Origin: Planctomycetota bacterium
GTDB taxonomy: Bacteria > Planctomycetota > Phycisphaerae > Phycisphaerales > SM1A02
Length of the DNA: 5,011 bases
Assembly (NCBI GenBank): GCA_027295435.1
Contig: JAPUKX010000333.1
Location: 1-5,011, forward strand
Direction of reading: 5' to 3'
Position numbers and translations under genes: made by a program. The notes below the pieces were generated by a model, which ran no database searches, was not told the DNA's origin, and worked only from the letters and a program-made list of their open reading frames with translations. The stretch's first letter is position 1, and every line of letters begins with the position of its first letter. This document shows, one piece after another, positions 1 to 4,808 of the stretch.

Positions 1-142
1 GGGTCGGATAGTAGAAGAGCCGTTCCATGCAGCCGGTTGCCGGCATGTAGAGAAAAACAGCCACGACGGCGATGCGGACGCTCCAGCGGACGACGCGGCG
101 CGTCACTGGACGCTGGGGAGCGATCGATTCGCGGCTGCTCAT
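1..142 (-). CDS. N-terminus of secreted or lipid-anchored protein, probably alpha/beta hydrolase (partial)
   Basis: This leftward reading frame runs off the left edge; 47 codons are visible. The start is the ATG at 140-142, with a GAGG eight bases upstream on the minus strand. The protein opens with a basic stretch (Arg15, Arg16, Arg19, Arg23), then a hydrophobic segment at about residues 24-35 (IAVVAVFLYMPA), then TGC with Cys38, then MERLFYYPT. This resembles a signal peptide with an imperfect lipobox: Cys38 has Gly at -1, but Ala instead of Leu at -3. In planctomycetes a 'GC..LFYYP' start is common on exported alpha/beta-hydrolase-fold proteins, so a periplasmic or membrane-anchored esterase or peptidase is my best guess. 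No catalytic residue lies in the window. It is divergent from rpoZ. I am fairly sure it is coding, less so about the family. Confidence 0.6.
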   Translation of the reverse strand, partial: MSSRESIAPQRPVTRRVVRWSVRIAVVAVFLYMPATGCMERLFYYPT

Positions 143-272
143 CGCCCGGGCCTCGGCCAAGTGTACTGCGATCGGCTCTCCACCGTGCGATCGAGCCGCC
201 GAGGCTGGGCCGTCTGGAGCCTCGCCTCTTGACGCATCACGCCCCCCGCTCGCCTGTCCCCCGGATGTGGCC

Positions 273-278
273 TATACT
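273..278 (+). promoter_or_regulatory. Possible -10 box upstream of rpoZ-coaC
   Basis: TATACT in the 203-base divergent intergenic region is the best -10-like hexamer ahead of rpoZ and would give a leader of about 60 bases. There is no good -35 hexamer at 16-18 bases upstream, and TTGACG at 229-234 is too far away. The rest of the region 143-345 shows no other convincing signal. A second TTGACG at 305-310 lacks a matching -10. Low confidence. Confidence 0.25.
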
Positions 279-345
279 CGGTGCTTGGCGTATTCCATAG
301 CCACTTGACGGCCCTCACCCCAGACACCCGGGATCATCACCACCC

Positions 346-582
346 ATGATTGAAGCGCTCAGGAGCGATGAGATCGTAAGGAAGCTCGGCGGCCGGTTCA
401 AGCTGACCGCCCTGATCCAGCGACGGCTGCGAGAGCTGATCGTCGACGGCGCCCGCCCGTTGGTCGAACGCCAGGGCCGAACAGATCTGGAGGTCATCAT
501 CGAAGAGATCCTCCAGGACAAGATCACCCCGGACTACTCCGAAAGCGGCTTCGACCCGACGCCCCCTAAGAAGAAGCGCTAG
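346..582 (+). CDS. rpoZ: DNA-directed RNA polymerase subunit omega
   Basis: The product is 78 residues. Omega is the small RNA polymerase subunit that clamps the beta-prime C-terminus and aids core assembly. The family core is visible: KLGGRFKLTALIQRRLREL at residues 13-31, then GARPLV at 35-40, then a helix containing DLEVIIEEI. This matches the omega pattern of a basic/Leu helix followed by G.(R)P.V and an acidic amphipathic helix. The C-terminus ends in a short proline/lysine tail (PPKKKR). E. coli omega is 91 residues, so this is a short version. The ATG start has no clear Shine-Dalgarno, but the protein begins at the usual point. The gene is followed after 27 bases by coaC on the same strand, the common rpoZ-coa(BC) arrangement, so the two are probably cotranscribed. 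Family assignment is confident. Confidence 0.88.
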   Translation: MIEALRSDEIVRKLGGRFKLTALIQRRLRELIVDGARPLVERQGRTDLEVIIEEILQDKITPDYSESGFDPTPPKKKR

Positions 583-609
583 GGCTGACGGCGCGCTGCC
601 CGCCGCGAA

Positions 610-1221
610 TTGAGCGCAGAGCTTGTGGGCAACCCAGATACCACCGCTTCCAATGCCGCTGCCGAACGACGCGTGATTGTCGGCCTCAGCGGCGGGATCG
701 CCTGCTACAAGGTCGCCCACGTCGTCAGCCGGCTGGCCCAGGCCGGCGCCCAAGTCACCGTGGCCATGACCGAAGCGGCGACGCGATTCGTCACCCCGCT
801 GACGTTCCAGGCGCTCTCCGGCCGGGCGGTCTACTGCAGCCCGTGGGAACACATCGAGTCGCACGACCCGCAGCACATCAGCCTGGCCCGGGCCGCTGAT
901 CTCATGTTGATCGCCCCCTGCACGATGGACATGCTCGCCAGGCTCGTCCACGGCCGGACTGATGATGTCGTCAGCCTCATCGCGTCCGCAGTAGATTGGT
1001 CGCGGCAGCCCATGCTGGTGGCGCCGTCGATGAACGAGGTGATGTGGAACCAGCCCGCCAGCCAGCGCAACATAGCCCAGCTTCGAGCCGACGGCTGCGA
1101 GATCATCGAGCCGACCCAAGGCTGGCAGGCCTGTCGCACCGAAGGCATCGGCCGACTCGCCGAGCCGGACGCAATCCTCGACGCGGTGATGTCAAAGCTA
1201 TCCGCCCTCACCCGCGCCTAG
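610..1221 (+). CDS. coaC: Phosphopantothenoylcysteine decarboxylase (stand-alone CoaC)
   Basis: This 203-residue flavoprotein of the HFCD family catalyses FMN-dependent decarboxylation of 4'-phosphopantothenoylcysteine to 4'-phosphopantetheine in cytosolic coenzyme A synthesis. Visible motifs are the N-terminal FMN-binding VIVGLSGGIACYK (22-34), the active-site His89 in QHISLARAAD, the APCT turn (102-105), the substrate-binding PSMNEVMW (139-146, Asn142) and the lid Cys175 in WQACRTEGIGRLAEP. The family's APATAN is APCTMD here, with Asp107 where Asn is usual. In many bacteria CoaC is fused to CoaB (about 400 residues); here the protein ends after the decarboxylase domain and no coaB follows. 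The start is uncertain: TTG at 610 gives a long N-terminal tail, while GTG at 625 or GTG at 673 would begin closer to the conserved core. None has a strong ribosome site. The gene lies 27 bases after rpoZ, likely in one operon. Confidence 0.88.
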   Translation: MSAELVGNPDTTASNAAAERRVIVGLSGGIACYKVAHVVSRLAQAGAQVTVAMTEAATRFVTPLTFQALSGRAVYCSPWEHIESHDPQHISLARAADLMLIAPCTMDMLARLVHGRTDDVVSLIASAVDWSRQPMLVAPSMNEVMWNQPASQRNIAQLRADGCEIIEPTQGWQACRTEGIGRLAEPDAILDAVMSKLSALTRA

Positions 1222-1237
1222 TGCCATACCTGCAAAG

Positions 1238-1265
1238 CCGCGACCACCGGTCGCGGTCTTCTCTT
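1238..1265 (+). terminator. Rho-independent terminator of rpoZ-coaC
   Basis: A perfect 8-bp GC-rich stem (CCGCGACC at 1238-1245, GGTCGCGG at 1249-1256) encloses the 3-base loop ACC. It is followed by TCTTCTCTT, a T-rich but not pure T tail. It begins 17 bases after the coaC stop and sits in the right place to end the operon before lhgO. The imperfect T-tract lowers certainty. Confidence 0.6.
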
Positions 1266-1320
1266 GGACCGGCGTGACTGCTCGCGGTCTTCTCTTCGCC
1301 CGGCGTGACTGCTCGCGGTC
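1251..1320. repeat. 31-bp tandem repeat, two full copies plus partial third
   Basis: Copy one is 1251-1281 and copy two is 1282-1312. They begin TCGCGGTCTTCTCTT and end CCGGCGTGACTGC and differ at two positions (29 of 31 identical). A third copy stops after eight bases (TCGCGGTC, 1313-1320). The first copy supplies the 3' arm and T-rich tail of the coaC terminator, so the array looks like duplication of a terminator tail. It fills much of the 159-base gap between coaC and lhgO. No coding role is apparent on either strand. Confidence 0.8.
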
Positions 1321-1380
1321 GGCCCTCCCCGGCGGCCTCCCGTTCGCGGTGAGAGCAACGCCAGTGCACAATGCGCTACG

Positions 1381-2586
1381 GTGAGACGCTTGCGACGATA
1401 CGACGTGGCGATCATCGGCGGGGGGATTGTCGGCCTGGCGACGGCCATGGCCTTGCTGCGCGCCAAGCGCCTCGGCGTCGTGGTGCTGGAAGCGGAGGAT
1501 CGCCTCGCCGCTCACCAGAGCGGTCACAACAGCGGCGTGATACACGCCGGGCTGTACTATCGGCCCGGCTCGCTCAAAGCCCGCCTGTGCATTGAAGGGC
1601 GCGACGCGCTGTACCGGTTCTGCGCCGAGCGTGGCGTGCCACACGAGCGCTGCGGCAAGGTGATCGTGGCTGCCGATGAGCGCGATCTGCCCGGGCTGGC
1701 AAGACTTGTCGAGCGCGGCCGGGCGAACGGGCTGGGCGGGCTTCGCAGCCTCTCGGCAGACGAACTTCGAGCCCATGAGCCGCACGCGGCGGGCGTTGCG
1801 GGTCTCTTTGTGCCCGACACCGGTATCGTGGATTTCATCGCGGTGACTGCGGCCATCGCCGATGTTGTGCGCGAACGGGGTGGAGACATTCTTACCAGCA
1901 CACGCGTTGAGCGAGTGCGCCCCCAGGCGAGTGAATTTGTACTCGAAACACCGCAGGGCGAGATCAGCTGCCGATCGCTTATCAACTGTGCCGGACTTCA
2001 GGCCGATCGCGTGGCCCGAATGTGCGGGCTGGAGCCGGACTGTCGCATCATTCCGTTTCGCGGCGAGTATTGTGAGCTCGCCCCCCAGCGAGCCGCCCTG
2101 GTGCGAAACCTTCTCTACCCGGTGCCCGACCCGCGGCTGCCGTTTGTTGGGGTTCATTTCACCCGGCGGATCACCGGCGGCGTTGAAGCCGGACCGACCG
2201 CTGTGCTCACATTCAATCGCCACGGCTATCGACGATGGAACGTCTGCAGTGCCGATGCGATCGAGATGCTTTGTTTTCCAGGCTTGTGGCGGATGGCCGG
2301 ACGGTATTGGCGGACGGGTCTGGGCGAGCTTTGGCGGTCGCTGAGCCAGCAAGCGTTCACCCGCGCCTTGCAACGGCTGGTTCCCGAGCTGACCGCAGCT
2401 GACCTTCGACCGGCGAAGTCCGGCGTCCGAGCCCAGGCGGTCGATCGCAACGGCCGTCTCGTCGATGACTTTCGAATCATGCAGGACCAGCGCATGATTC
2501 ACGTGCTCAACGCGCCGTCGCCCGCCGCCACGTCGGCAATCGCCATCGGCCGATTCATCGCCGAGATGGCAATACGCGGGCAGTGA
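1381..2586 (+). CDS. lhgO: L-2-hydroxyglutarate oxidase (FAD-dependent)
   Basis: The 401-residue protein belongs to the DAO/LhgO family (usual length about 400), which oxidises L-2-hydroxyglutarate to 2-oxoglutarate with FAD and, in E. coli, passes electrons to the membrane quinone pool. The Rossmann FAD motif is DVAIIGGGIVG (8-18), with Glu37 ending the second strand to bind the adenosine ribose. The family signature HQSGHNSGVIHAGLYY (45-60) follows, then RPGSLKARLC. Later blocks typical of LhgO are PFRGEYCEL (225-233), the VRNLLYPVPDPRLPF region, HFTRR (from His259), GGVEAGP (266-272), VDDFRI, and near the end HVLNAPSPAAT, the FAD-contacting C-terminal segment. The GTG start at 1381 gives the expected short N-terminus; an upstream ATG at 1371 is in another frame. 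A CACAAT hexamer lies eight bases before the GTG, so the transcript may have little or no leader. It stands alone, without gabD/gabT or csiD genes nearby. The role may be metabolite repair or catabolism. Confidence 0.88.
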   Translation: MRRLRRYDVAIIGGGIVGLATAMALLRAKRLGVVVLEAEDRLAAHQSGHNSGVIHAGLYYRPGSLKARLCIEGRDALYRFCAERGVPHERCGKVIVAADERDLPGLARLVERGRANGLGGLRSLSADELRAHEPHAAGVAGLFVPDTGIVDFIAVTAAIADVVRERGGDILTSTRVERVRPQASEFVLETPQGEISCRSLINCAGLQADRVARMCGLEPDCRIIPFRGEYCELAPQRAALVRNLLYPVPDPRLPFVGVHFTRRITGGVEAGPTAVLTFNRHGYRRWNVCSADAIEMLCFPGLWRMAGRYWRTGLGELWRSLSQQAFTRALQRLVPELTAADLRPAKSGVRAQAVDRNGRLVDDFRIMQDQRMIHVLNAPSPAATSAIAIGRFIAEMAIRGQ

Positions 2587-2635
2587 CACAACGCTTGGTT
2601 GCGCCGAATGCCGCTCGCACCGCGAGACAGCGTCG

Positions 2636-2662
2636 TAGAATGTCACCGTGAAACGCCGCCTA
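2636..2662 (+). promoter_or_regulatory. Orphan promoter and start region (possible gene fossil)
   Basis: TAGAAT (2636-2641) is followed by exactly six bases and then GTG (2648). The codons read GTG AAA CGC CGC CTA, i.e. MKRRL. The same layout stands before the gene at 4014, whose opening GTG AGA CGC CGC CTG matches 13 of 15 bases. MKRRL-type starts are common at signal-peptide or membrane-anchored planctomycete proteins. Here the frame has no hydrophobic segment after it, ends at 2929 and runs antisense to the better-supported gene at 2729-3124. I therefore read it as the surviving front of a lost gene, tentatively. Confidence 0.35.
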
Positions 2663-2728
2663 AGTGGCAGCGCATCGTACCGCATGACCACAATGGGGAA
2701 TGATGTCAATTGTTCTTACACGGGACGA

Positions 2729-3124
2729 TCATTGCCGAGTGCACCATGTCTCCCGCCACCACTCCCACAACACTGCCGGCTCGGGATAGAAGCCCTCGTC
2801 GTTGCGGCGCTCGTCATTGAGAACCTGAAGTTCATCAAGCACAGGTCGAATGACTTGCGGGCTGCGCGGCGGCTTTCGAGGGTTGGGGAGCGGTCGATCC
2901 AGATCCCTGACCATATCGGTCGGTGTTGAGGCAATTCGCCGAGCCGCTGCCTTGGCCCGCGGTGTCTTGGCGACCGATTCGTCAGCGTATCGAGCGACGA
3001 GATAAGTAAGAATCTTGATCCGGATGCGCCAGAGCCACGTTGGGCCTTCAGGCTCTTGCTGCGTGAGGCGATGCAACTCAGAAAGGCGTGAGCACCACTC
3101 CCCAAGTCGTGTGCTGATGACCAT
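2729..3124 (-). CDS. Lineage-specific hypothetical protein
   Basis: The product is 131 residues with no function I recognise. It is real-looking: the ATG at 3122-3124 is preceded at six bases by AGGA on the minus strand, and the composition is protein-like, with amphipathic and Trp-rich stretches. The centre has WLWRIRIKILTYLVARYAD (about residues 30-48). An Arg/Ala/Pro-rich linker follows, with DLDRPLPNPRKPPRSPQVI, and the acidic-aromatic C-terminus includes FYPEPAVLWEWW before ETWCTRQ. There is no signal peptide, transmembrane helix or metal site that I can see. Short soluble proteins of this style occur in planctomycetes (recollection, not checked). It converges on lhgO, and its upstream region lies in a patch of gene remnants, so it may be a newcomer to the site. 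A frame shifted by one (ending near 2716) is Ser/Arg-rich and looks like a shadow. Confidence 0.6.
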   Translation of the reverse strand: MVISTRLGEWCSRLSELHRLTQQEPEGPTWLWRIRIKILTYLVARYADESVAKTPRAKAAARRIASTPTDMVRDLDRPLPNPRKPPRSPQVIRPVLDELQVLNDERRNDEGFYPEPAVLWEWWRETWCTRQ

Positions 3125-3141
3125 GGCTCATCCTAAAGAAG

Positions 3142-3168
3142 ATGATAGGGCTGCTCGTCGTACGTCAA
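3142..3168 (-). promoter_or_regulatory. Candidate promoter of the leftward gene at 3124
   Basis: On the minus strand TTGACG (3168-3163) is followed after a 15-base spacer by TATCAT (3147-3142). Transcription would start near 3135, giving a leader of about 11 bases that contains the AGGA ribosome site. The spacer is two bases shorter than ideal. The -35 box falls inside the dockerin-like remnant on the other strand. Confidence 0.35.
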
Positions 3169-3232
3169 CGACGGCACCGTCGGCATCCTCGACCTGCTGA
3201 CGCTGATGGCGAATTGGGGGCCGTGCGCGTGA
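3149..3232 (+). pseudogene. Remnant of dockerin-like C-terminus of a secreted protein
   Basis: The plus strand reads VNDGTV, then GILDLLTLMANWGPC, then Ala and TGA (3164-3232). This is the typical end of planctomycete extracellular proteins, whose last dockerin/EF-hand-like half normally reads D-x-N-G-D-G-T-V...L...WG-P-C-stop. Here the calcium loop looks short by one codon (VNDGTV in place of VNGDGTV), the usual leading Asp is Tyr, and an in-frame TAG at 3146-3148 cuts it from anything upstream. No start codon or body of a gene remains. It is therefore a broken 3' end left after a deletion or insertion. The body may once have started at the orphan GTG at 2648, which is in the same frame, but that is speculation. 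The match to the tail type is strong. Confidence 0.65.
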
Positions 3233-3251
3233 AGAAGGCGGCGGGACATCG

Positions 3252-3305
3252 AGGCACCAGGCATTTGGCACTAGGGGTAAGCCGATCCGCGAATTCCTAA
3301 TGCCT
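3252..3305. repeat. Degenerate heptamer repeats with an inverted copy
   Basis: Three consecutive 7-mers, AGGCACC (3252-3258), AGGCATT (3259-3265) and TGGCACT (3266-3272), then AGGGG, form a short imperfect tandem array. An inverted copy, AATGCCT, lies at 3299-3305, within CCTAATGCCT. The two orientations could pair across a loop of about 33 bases. The array sits exactly between two gene remnants. Confidence 0.5.
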
Positions 3306-3352
3306 CTCATCCCAAAGCCGTGGTGTTGCTCTCCGGCGGGGTGGATTCATCC
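3302..3352 (+). pseudogene. Truncated 5' end of a PP-loop ATPase gene, probably queC
   Basis: From 3308 the plus strand encodes HP and then KAVVLLSGGVDSS (3314-3352). SGGVDS is the PP-loop of N-type ATP pyrophosphatases, and the preceding KAVVLL fits best the start of QueC (7-cyano-7-deazaguanine synthase, queuosine/deazapurine pathway) rather than GuaA, MnmA or TilS. After Ser-Ser the frame loses all similarity and soon stops, so only a dozen codons survive. An ATG at 3300 is one base out of frame, and no in-frame ATG precedes the motif. The leftward neighbour's stop codon (3347-3349) lies inside this motif, so the breakpoint is probably near 3347-3352. A chance match of 13 such residues is unlikely. 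Confidence 0.55.
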
Positions 3353-3886
3353 TTTCGGATCTTCAAGCCTTTCTCCCATGCGCGCTCGATCCAATGGGTG
3401 AACCATCTCTTCGAAGCGACGGGCGGGAACGTACGTATCGATCTCCCGTCGATATGAGGCGTCCGGGCGGTGGTAGTACGCAACGTTGAAGCGCGCGCCG
3501 CATTCCGAACAACAGCCCCATCCGTCATCGTCCGTAGGGGCACCAAGGAGAGAGTACCCGCATTTGAAACATCGCCGCAGCGCCACAACCTTTCGACGCA
3601 GCCGCCTTGCCCGCGTCAGCTCCCAGATCAGGTAAGCGAGGAAGACCAACGAAAACCCCACCGGGGGCCAGCCGAGCAGGAAGTAGACGTAAAGGTACAC
3701 GACAACAATGGCTGCCCACACGACAACCGGCGTCCATTTTCCGAATGTCAGTCTTGGCTCAAGGAACCGCCCCGACACTTCCGTAAAAAACGAATCAAAA
3801 TCTCGCTGGTGGCGGTAGCAGTAACCGTGCTCGTCCGGCTCAAATGGCGGATCAGTCGGACGGCTCGGTTGCATGTCGCTGCACAT
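3347..3886 (-). CDS. Two-helix membrane protein with CxxCGY zinc ribbon
   Basis: The product is 179 residues, function unknown. The N-terminal cytosolic-type segment (1-51) has Cys23 and His/Tyr-rich HGYCYRHQRDF (20-30). Two hydrophobic helices follow at about 53-73 (PVVVWAAIVVVYLYVYFLLGW) and 76-91, with a tight PP turn between them. A basic stretch (RARRLRRK, 92-99) suggests that the chain returns to the cytoplasm. The zinc ribbon is next: Cys106 and Cys109 in CFKCGYSLLG, Cys126 and Cys129 in CSECG, with an extra Cys125. This CxxCGY.L.G...CxECG module is a hallmark of planctomycete lineage-specific proteins. A charged tail ends at Gly179. The start ATG (3884-3886) has TAGAAT six bases upstream and no Shine-Dalgarno, suggesting leaderless expression; Met5 is an alternative. 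It is divergent from the related zinc-ribbon gene at 4014. Confidence 0.72.
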   Translation of the reverse strand: MCSDMQPSRPTDPPFEPDEHGYCYRHQRDFDSFFTEVSGRFLEPRLTFGKWTPVVVWAAIVVVYLYVYFLLGWPPVGFSLVFLAYLIWELTRARRLRRKVVALRRCFKCGYSLLGAPTDDDGWGCCSECGARFNVAYYHRPDASYRREIDTYVPARRFEEMVHPLDRARMGERLEDPKG

Positions 3887-3892
3887 GTGATC

Positions 3893-3898
3893 ATTCTA
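3893..3898 (-). promoter_or_regulatory. -10 box, leaderless geometry, for the gene starting at 3886
   Basis: On the minus strand TAGAAT is followed by six bases (GATCAC) and then the ATG. A -10 box ending at -7 puts the transcription start on or next to the A of ATG. There is no ribosome-binding site, as expected for a leaderless mRNA. I see no clear -35. Confidence 0.5.
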
Positions 3899-4001
3899 CG
3901 GTTCGGGGCTTGTGCCCAGTGGCGGACTCTGTGGCGAGGCTACATAGAGGCATCAGCAGCGAGCCGCCGCGTTCCCCCGCGCGGGTAGGGCATAGCTCGG
4001 C

Positions 4002-4007
4002 TATCGT
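4002..4007 (+). promoter_or_regulatory. -10-like box, leaderless geometry, for the gene starting at 4014
   Basis: TATCGT is followed by six bases (TGTGAC) and then GTG at 4014, the same spacing as at 2636 and 3893. There is no Shine-Dalgarno and no good -35. The hexamer is weaker than TAGAAT. The 127-base divergent region 3887-4013 shows nothing else I can name. Confidence 0.4.
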
Positions 4008-4013
4008 TGTGAC

Positions 4014-4808
4014 GTGAGACGCCGCCTGTTGATGGTTGCGATCTTCCTTCTCCTCGGCGCGGTGGTGAACGTCGCCGTGGCGTGGGGGTCTGCGGTTGCC
4101 GTGGACGTACGCAAGGGTCGGATGCTGAGATCCGATTCTTCAGATTGGCGGTTCTGTACAACAGTGTGGCGGCGCGCCAGCGCGATACGGACGTTATCGT
4201 GGTCCACCCACGAAGTTTACGGAGATCATTCCGAGGCTGGGATCGATCTTCTTGGCCGGAACTGGTTCGCCTACATCGTAGAGGCGATAAACCTTCGCGC
4301 TGAAGCCAAGATCGGACGGCATTCGGCTGATCCAGGGAATCAAACTTTCGAAGCTCCGAGTTGGTTATCTCTCAGTTCCGTGCCAGAGCGCAAGTTGAAC
4401 GGACTCGATTACCCAACTCCGACGATTCATGATGCTCGGGGATGGCCGTTCCTCTCAATGCGTTGCGAAATCGCCTTCCCCATCGGTGGAACTCCCCTGC
4501 ACACACGGCTGACGAATGGATTGTGGATCAAGAGATGGTCGATTGGTGGGTCTGGTTGGCTGGAGTCTCAGGGGCTGCCTCTTCGCCCCATCTGGCCCGG
4601 CTTTGCGATCAACACGCTCTTCTACGCCGCGATCCTCTGGCTCCCCATTCGTGGTCCATTCGCCCTGCGCCGACTCATCCGACGCGAGCGCGGGCTGTGT
4701 GTCGCCTGCGGCTACGACATCCGCCACGTTGACCACGACGCCTGCCCCGAATGCGGGGCGGCCATTCCCTCTCCCTTGAGGGAGAGGGCGAGGGTGAGGG
4801 TGGGATGA
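4014..4808 (+). CDS. Membrane protein with C-terminal CxxCGYDI zinc ribbon
   Basis: This 264-residue protein is of a type common in Phycisphaerae; its function is unknown. It opens with MRRRLL and a long hydrophobic helix (about 5-27, LLMVAIFLLLGAVVNVAVAW), an uncleaved anchor or signal. An extracytoplasmic domain of about 165 residues follows, and then LPLRPIWPGFAINTLFYAAI with a second helix (about 195-212). A basic RRLIRRERG leads to a zinc ribbon with Cys229, Cys232, Cys244 and Cys247 (CVACGYDI...CPECG). The 'PGFxxNTLFYAAILW...GPFxLRRxxRxxRGxCxxCGYD' layout recurs in such genomes as a paralogous family (from memory). The start is GTG 4014, directly after a -10-like box. The last 12 residues (SPLRERARVRVG) are encoded by a palindromic repeat rather than by ancestral sequence. 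The TGA overlaps the next gene's ATG. Bases 4140-4530 look more AT-rich than lhgO. Confidence 0.78.
   Translation: MRRRLLMVAIFLLLGAVVNVAVAWGSAVAVDVRKGRMLRSDSSDWRFCTTVWRRASAIRTLSWSTHEVYGDHSEAGIDLLGRNWFAYIVEAINLRAEAKIGRHSADPGNQTFEAPSWLSLSSVPERKLNGLDYPTPTIHDARGWPFLSMRCEIAFPIGGTPLHTRLTNGLWIKRWSIGGSGWLESQGLPLRPIWPGFAINTLFYAAILWLPIRGPFALRRLIRRERGLCVACGYDIRHVDHDACPECGAAIPSPLRERARVRVG
4767..4804. repeat. Palindromic intergenic-type repeat (CCCTCTCCCT/AGGGAGAGGG)
   Basis: A perfect 10-bp inverted repeat (4767-4776 and 4779-4788) with a two-base loop is followed by the G-rich tail CGAGGGTGAGGGTGGG. Elements of this form occur in many bacterial genomes and, read through, give peptides such as SPLRERARVRV or, on the other strand, HPHPRPLPQGRG; both are seen here. 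It lies at the 3' end of the zinc-ribbon gene and abuts the next start codon. As RNA it would form a strong hairpin just before the DUF559 start. Confidence 0.7.

Noticed and set aside
37..327. Several short frames (62-87 residues) on both strands upstream of rpoZ
   Set aside because: They are Arg/Pro/Ser-rich with no motifs, overlap each other and overlap the better-supported leftward N-terminus at 1-142.
337..1119. 260-residue open frame on the minus strand
   Set aside because: It is antisense to rpoZ and coaC, both clearly recognisable. No motif or start signal supports it.
2614..2626. Small hairpin CTCGC-ACC-GCGAG after lhgO
   Set aside because: It has only five base pairs and no following T-run, so it is not a convincing terminator.
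1198..2709. 503-residue open frame on the minus strand
   Set aside because: It is antisense to the whole lhgO gene, which has full family motifs. The minus frame has low-complexity, Arg/Ala-rich composition and no recognisable domain, as expected for a GC-rich shadow.
2648..2929. 93-residue frame starting MKRRL
   Set aside because: The start region looks genuine, but the rest is antisense to the 131-residue gene, with no hydrophobic helix or domain. I kept only the promoter and start as a possible fossil.
2716..3105. 129-residue minus frame overlapping the 131-residue gene
   Set aside because: It is Ser/Arg/Gly-rich, and the other frame has a ribosome site and a more protein-like sequence.
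3470..3988. 172-residue plus frame
   Set aside because: It is antisense to the zinc-ribbon membrane gene at 3347-3886, whose helices and cysteine motif are clear; the plus frame has none.
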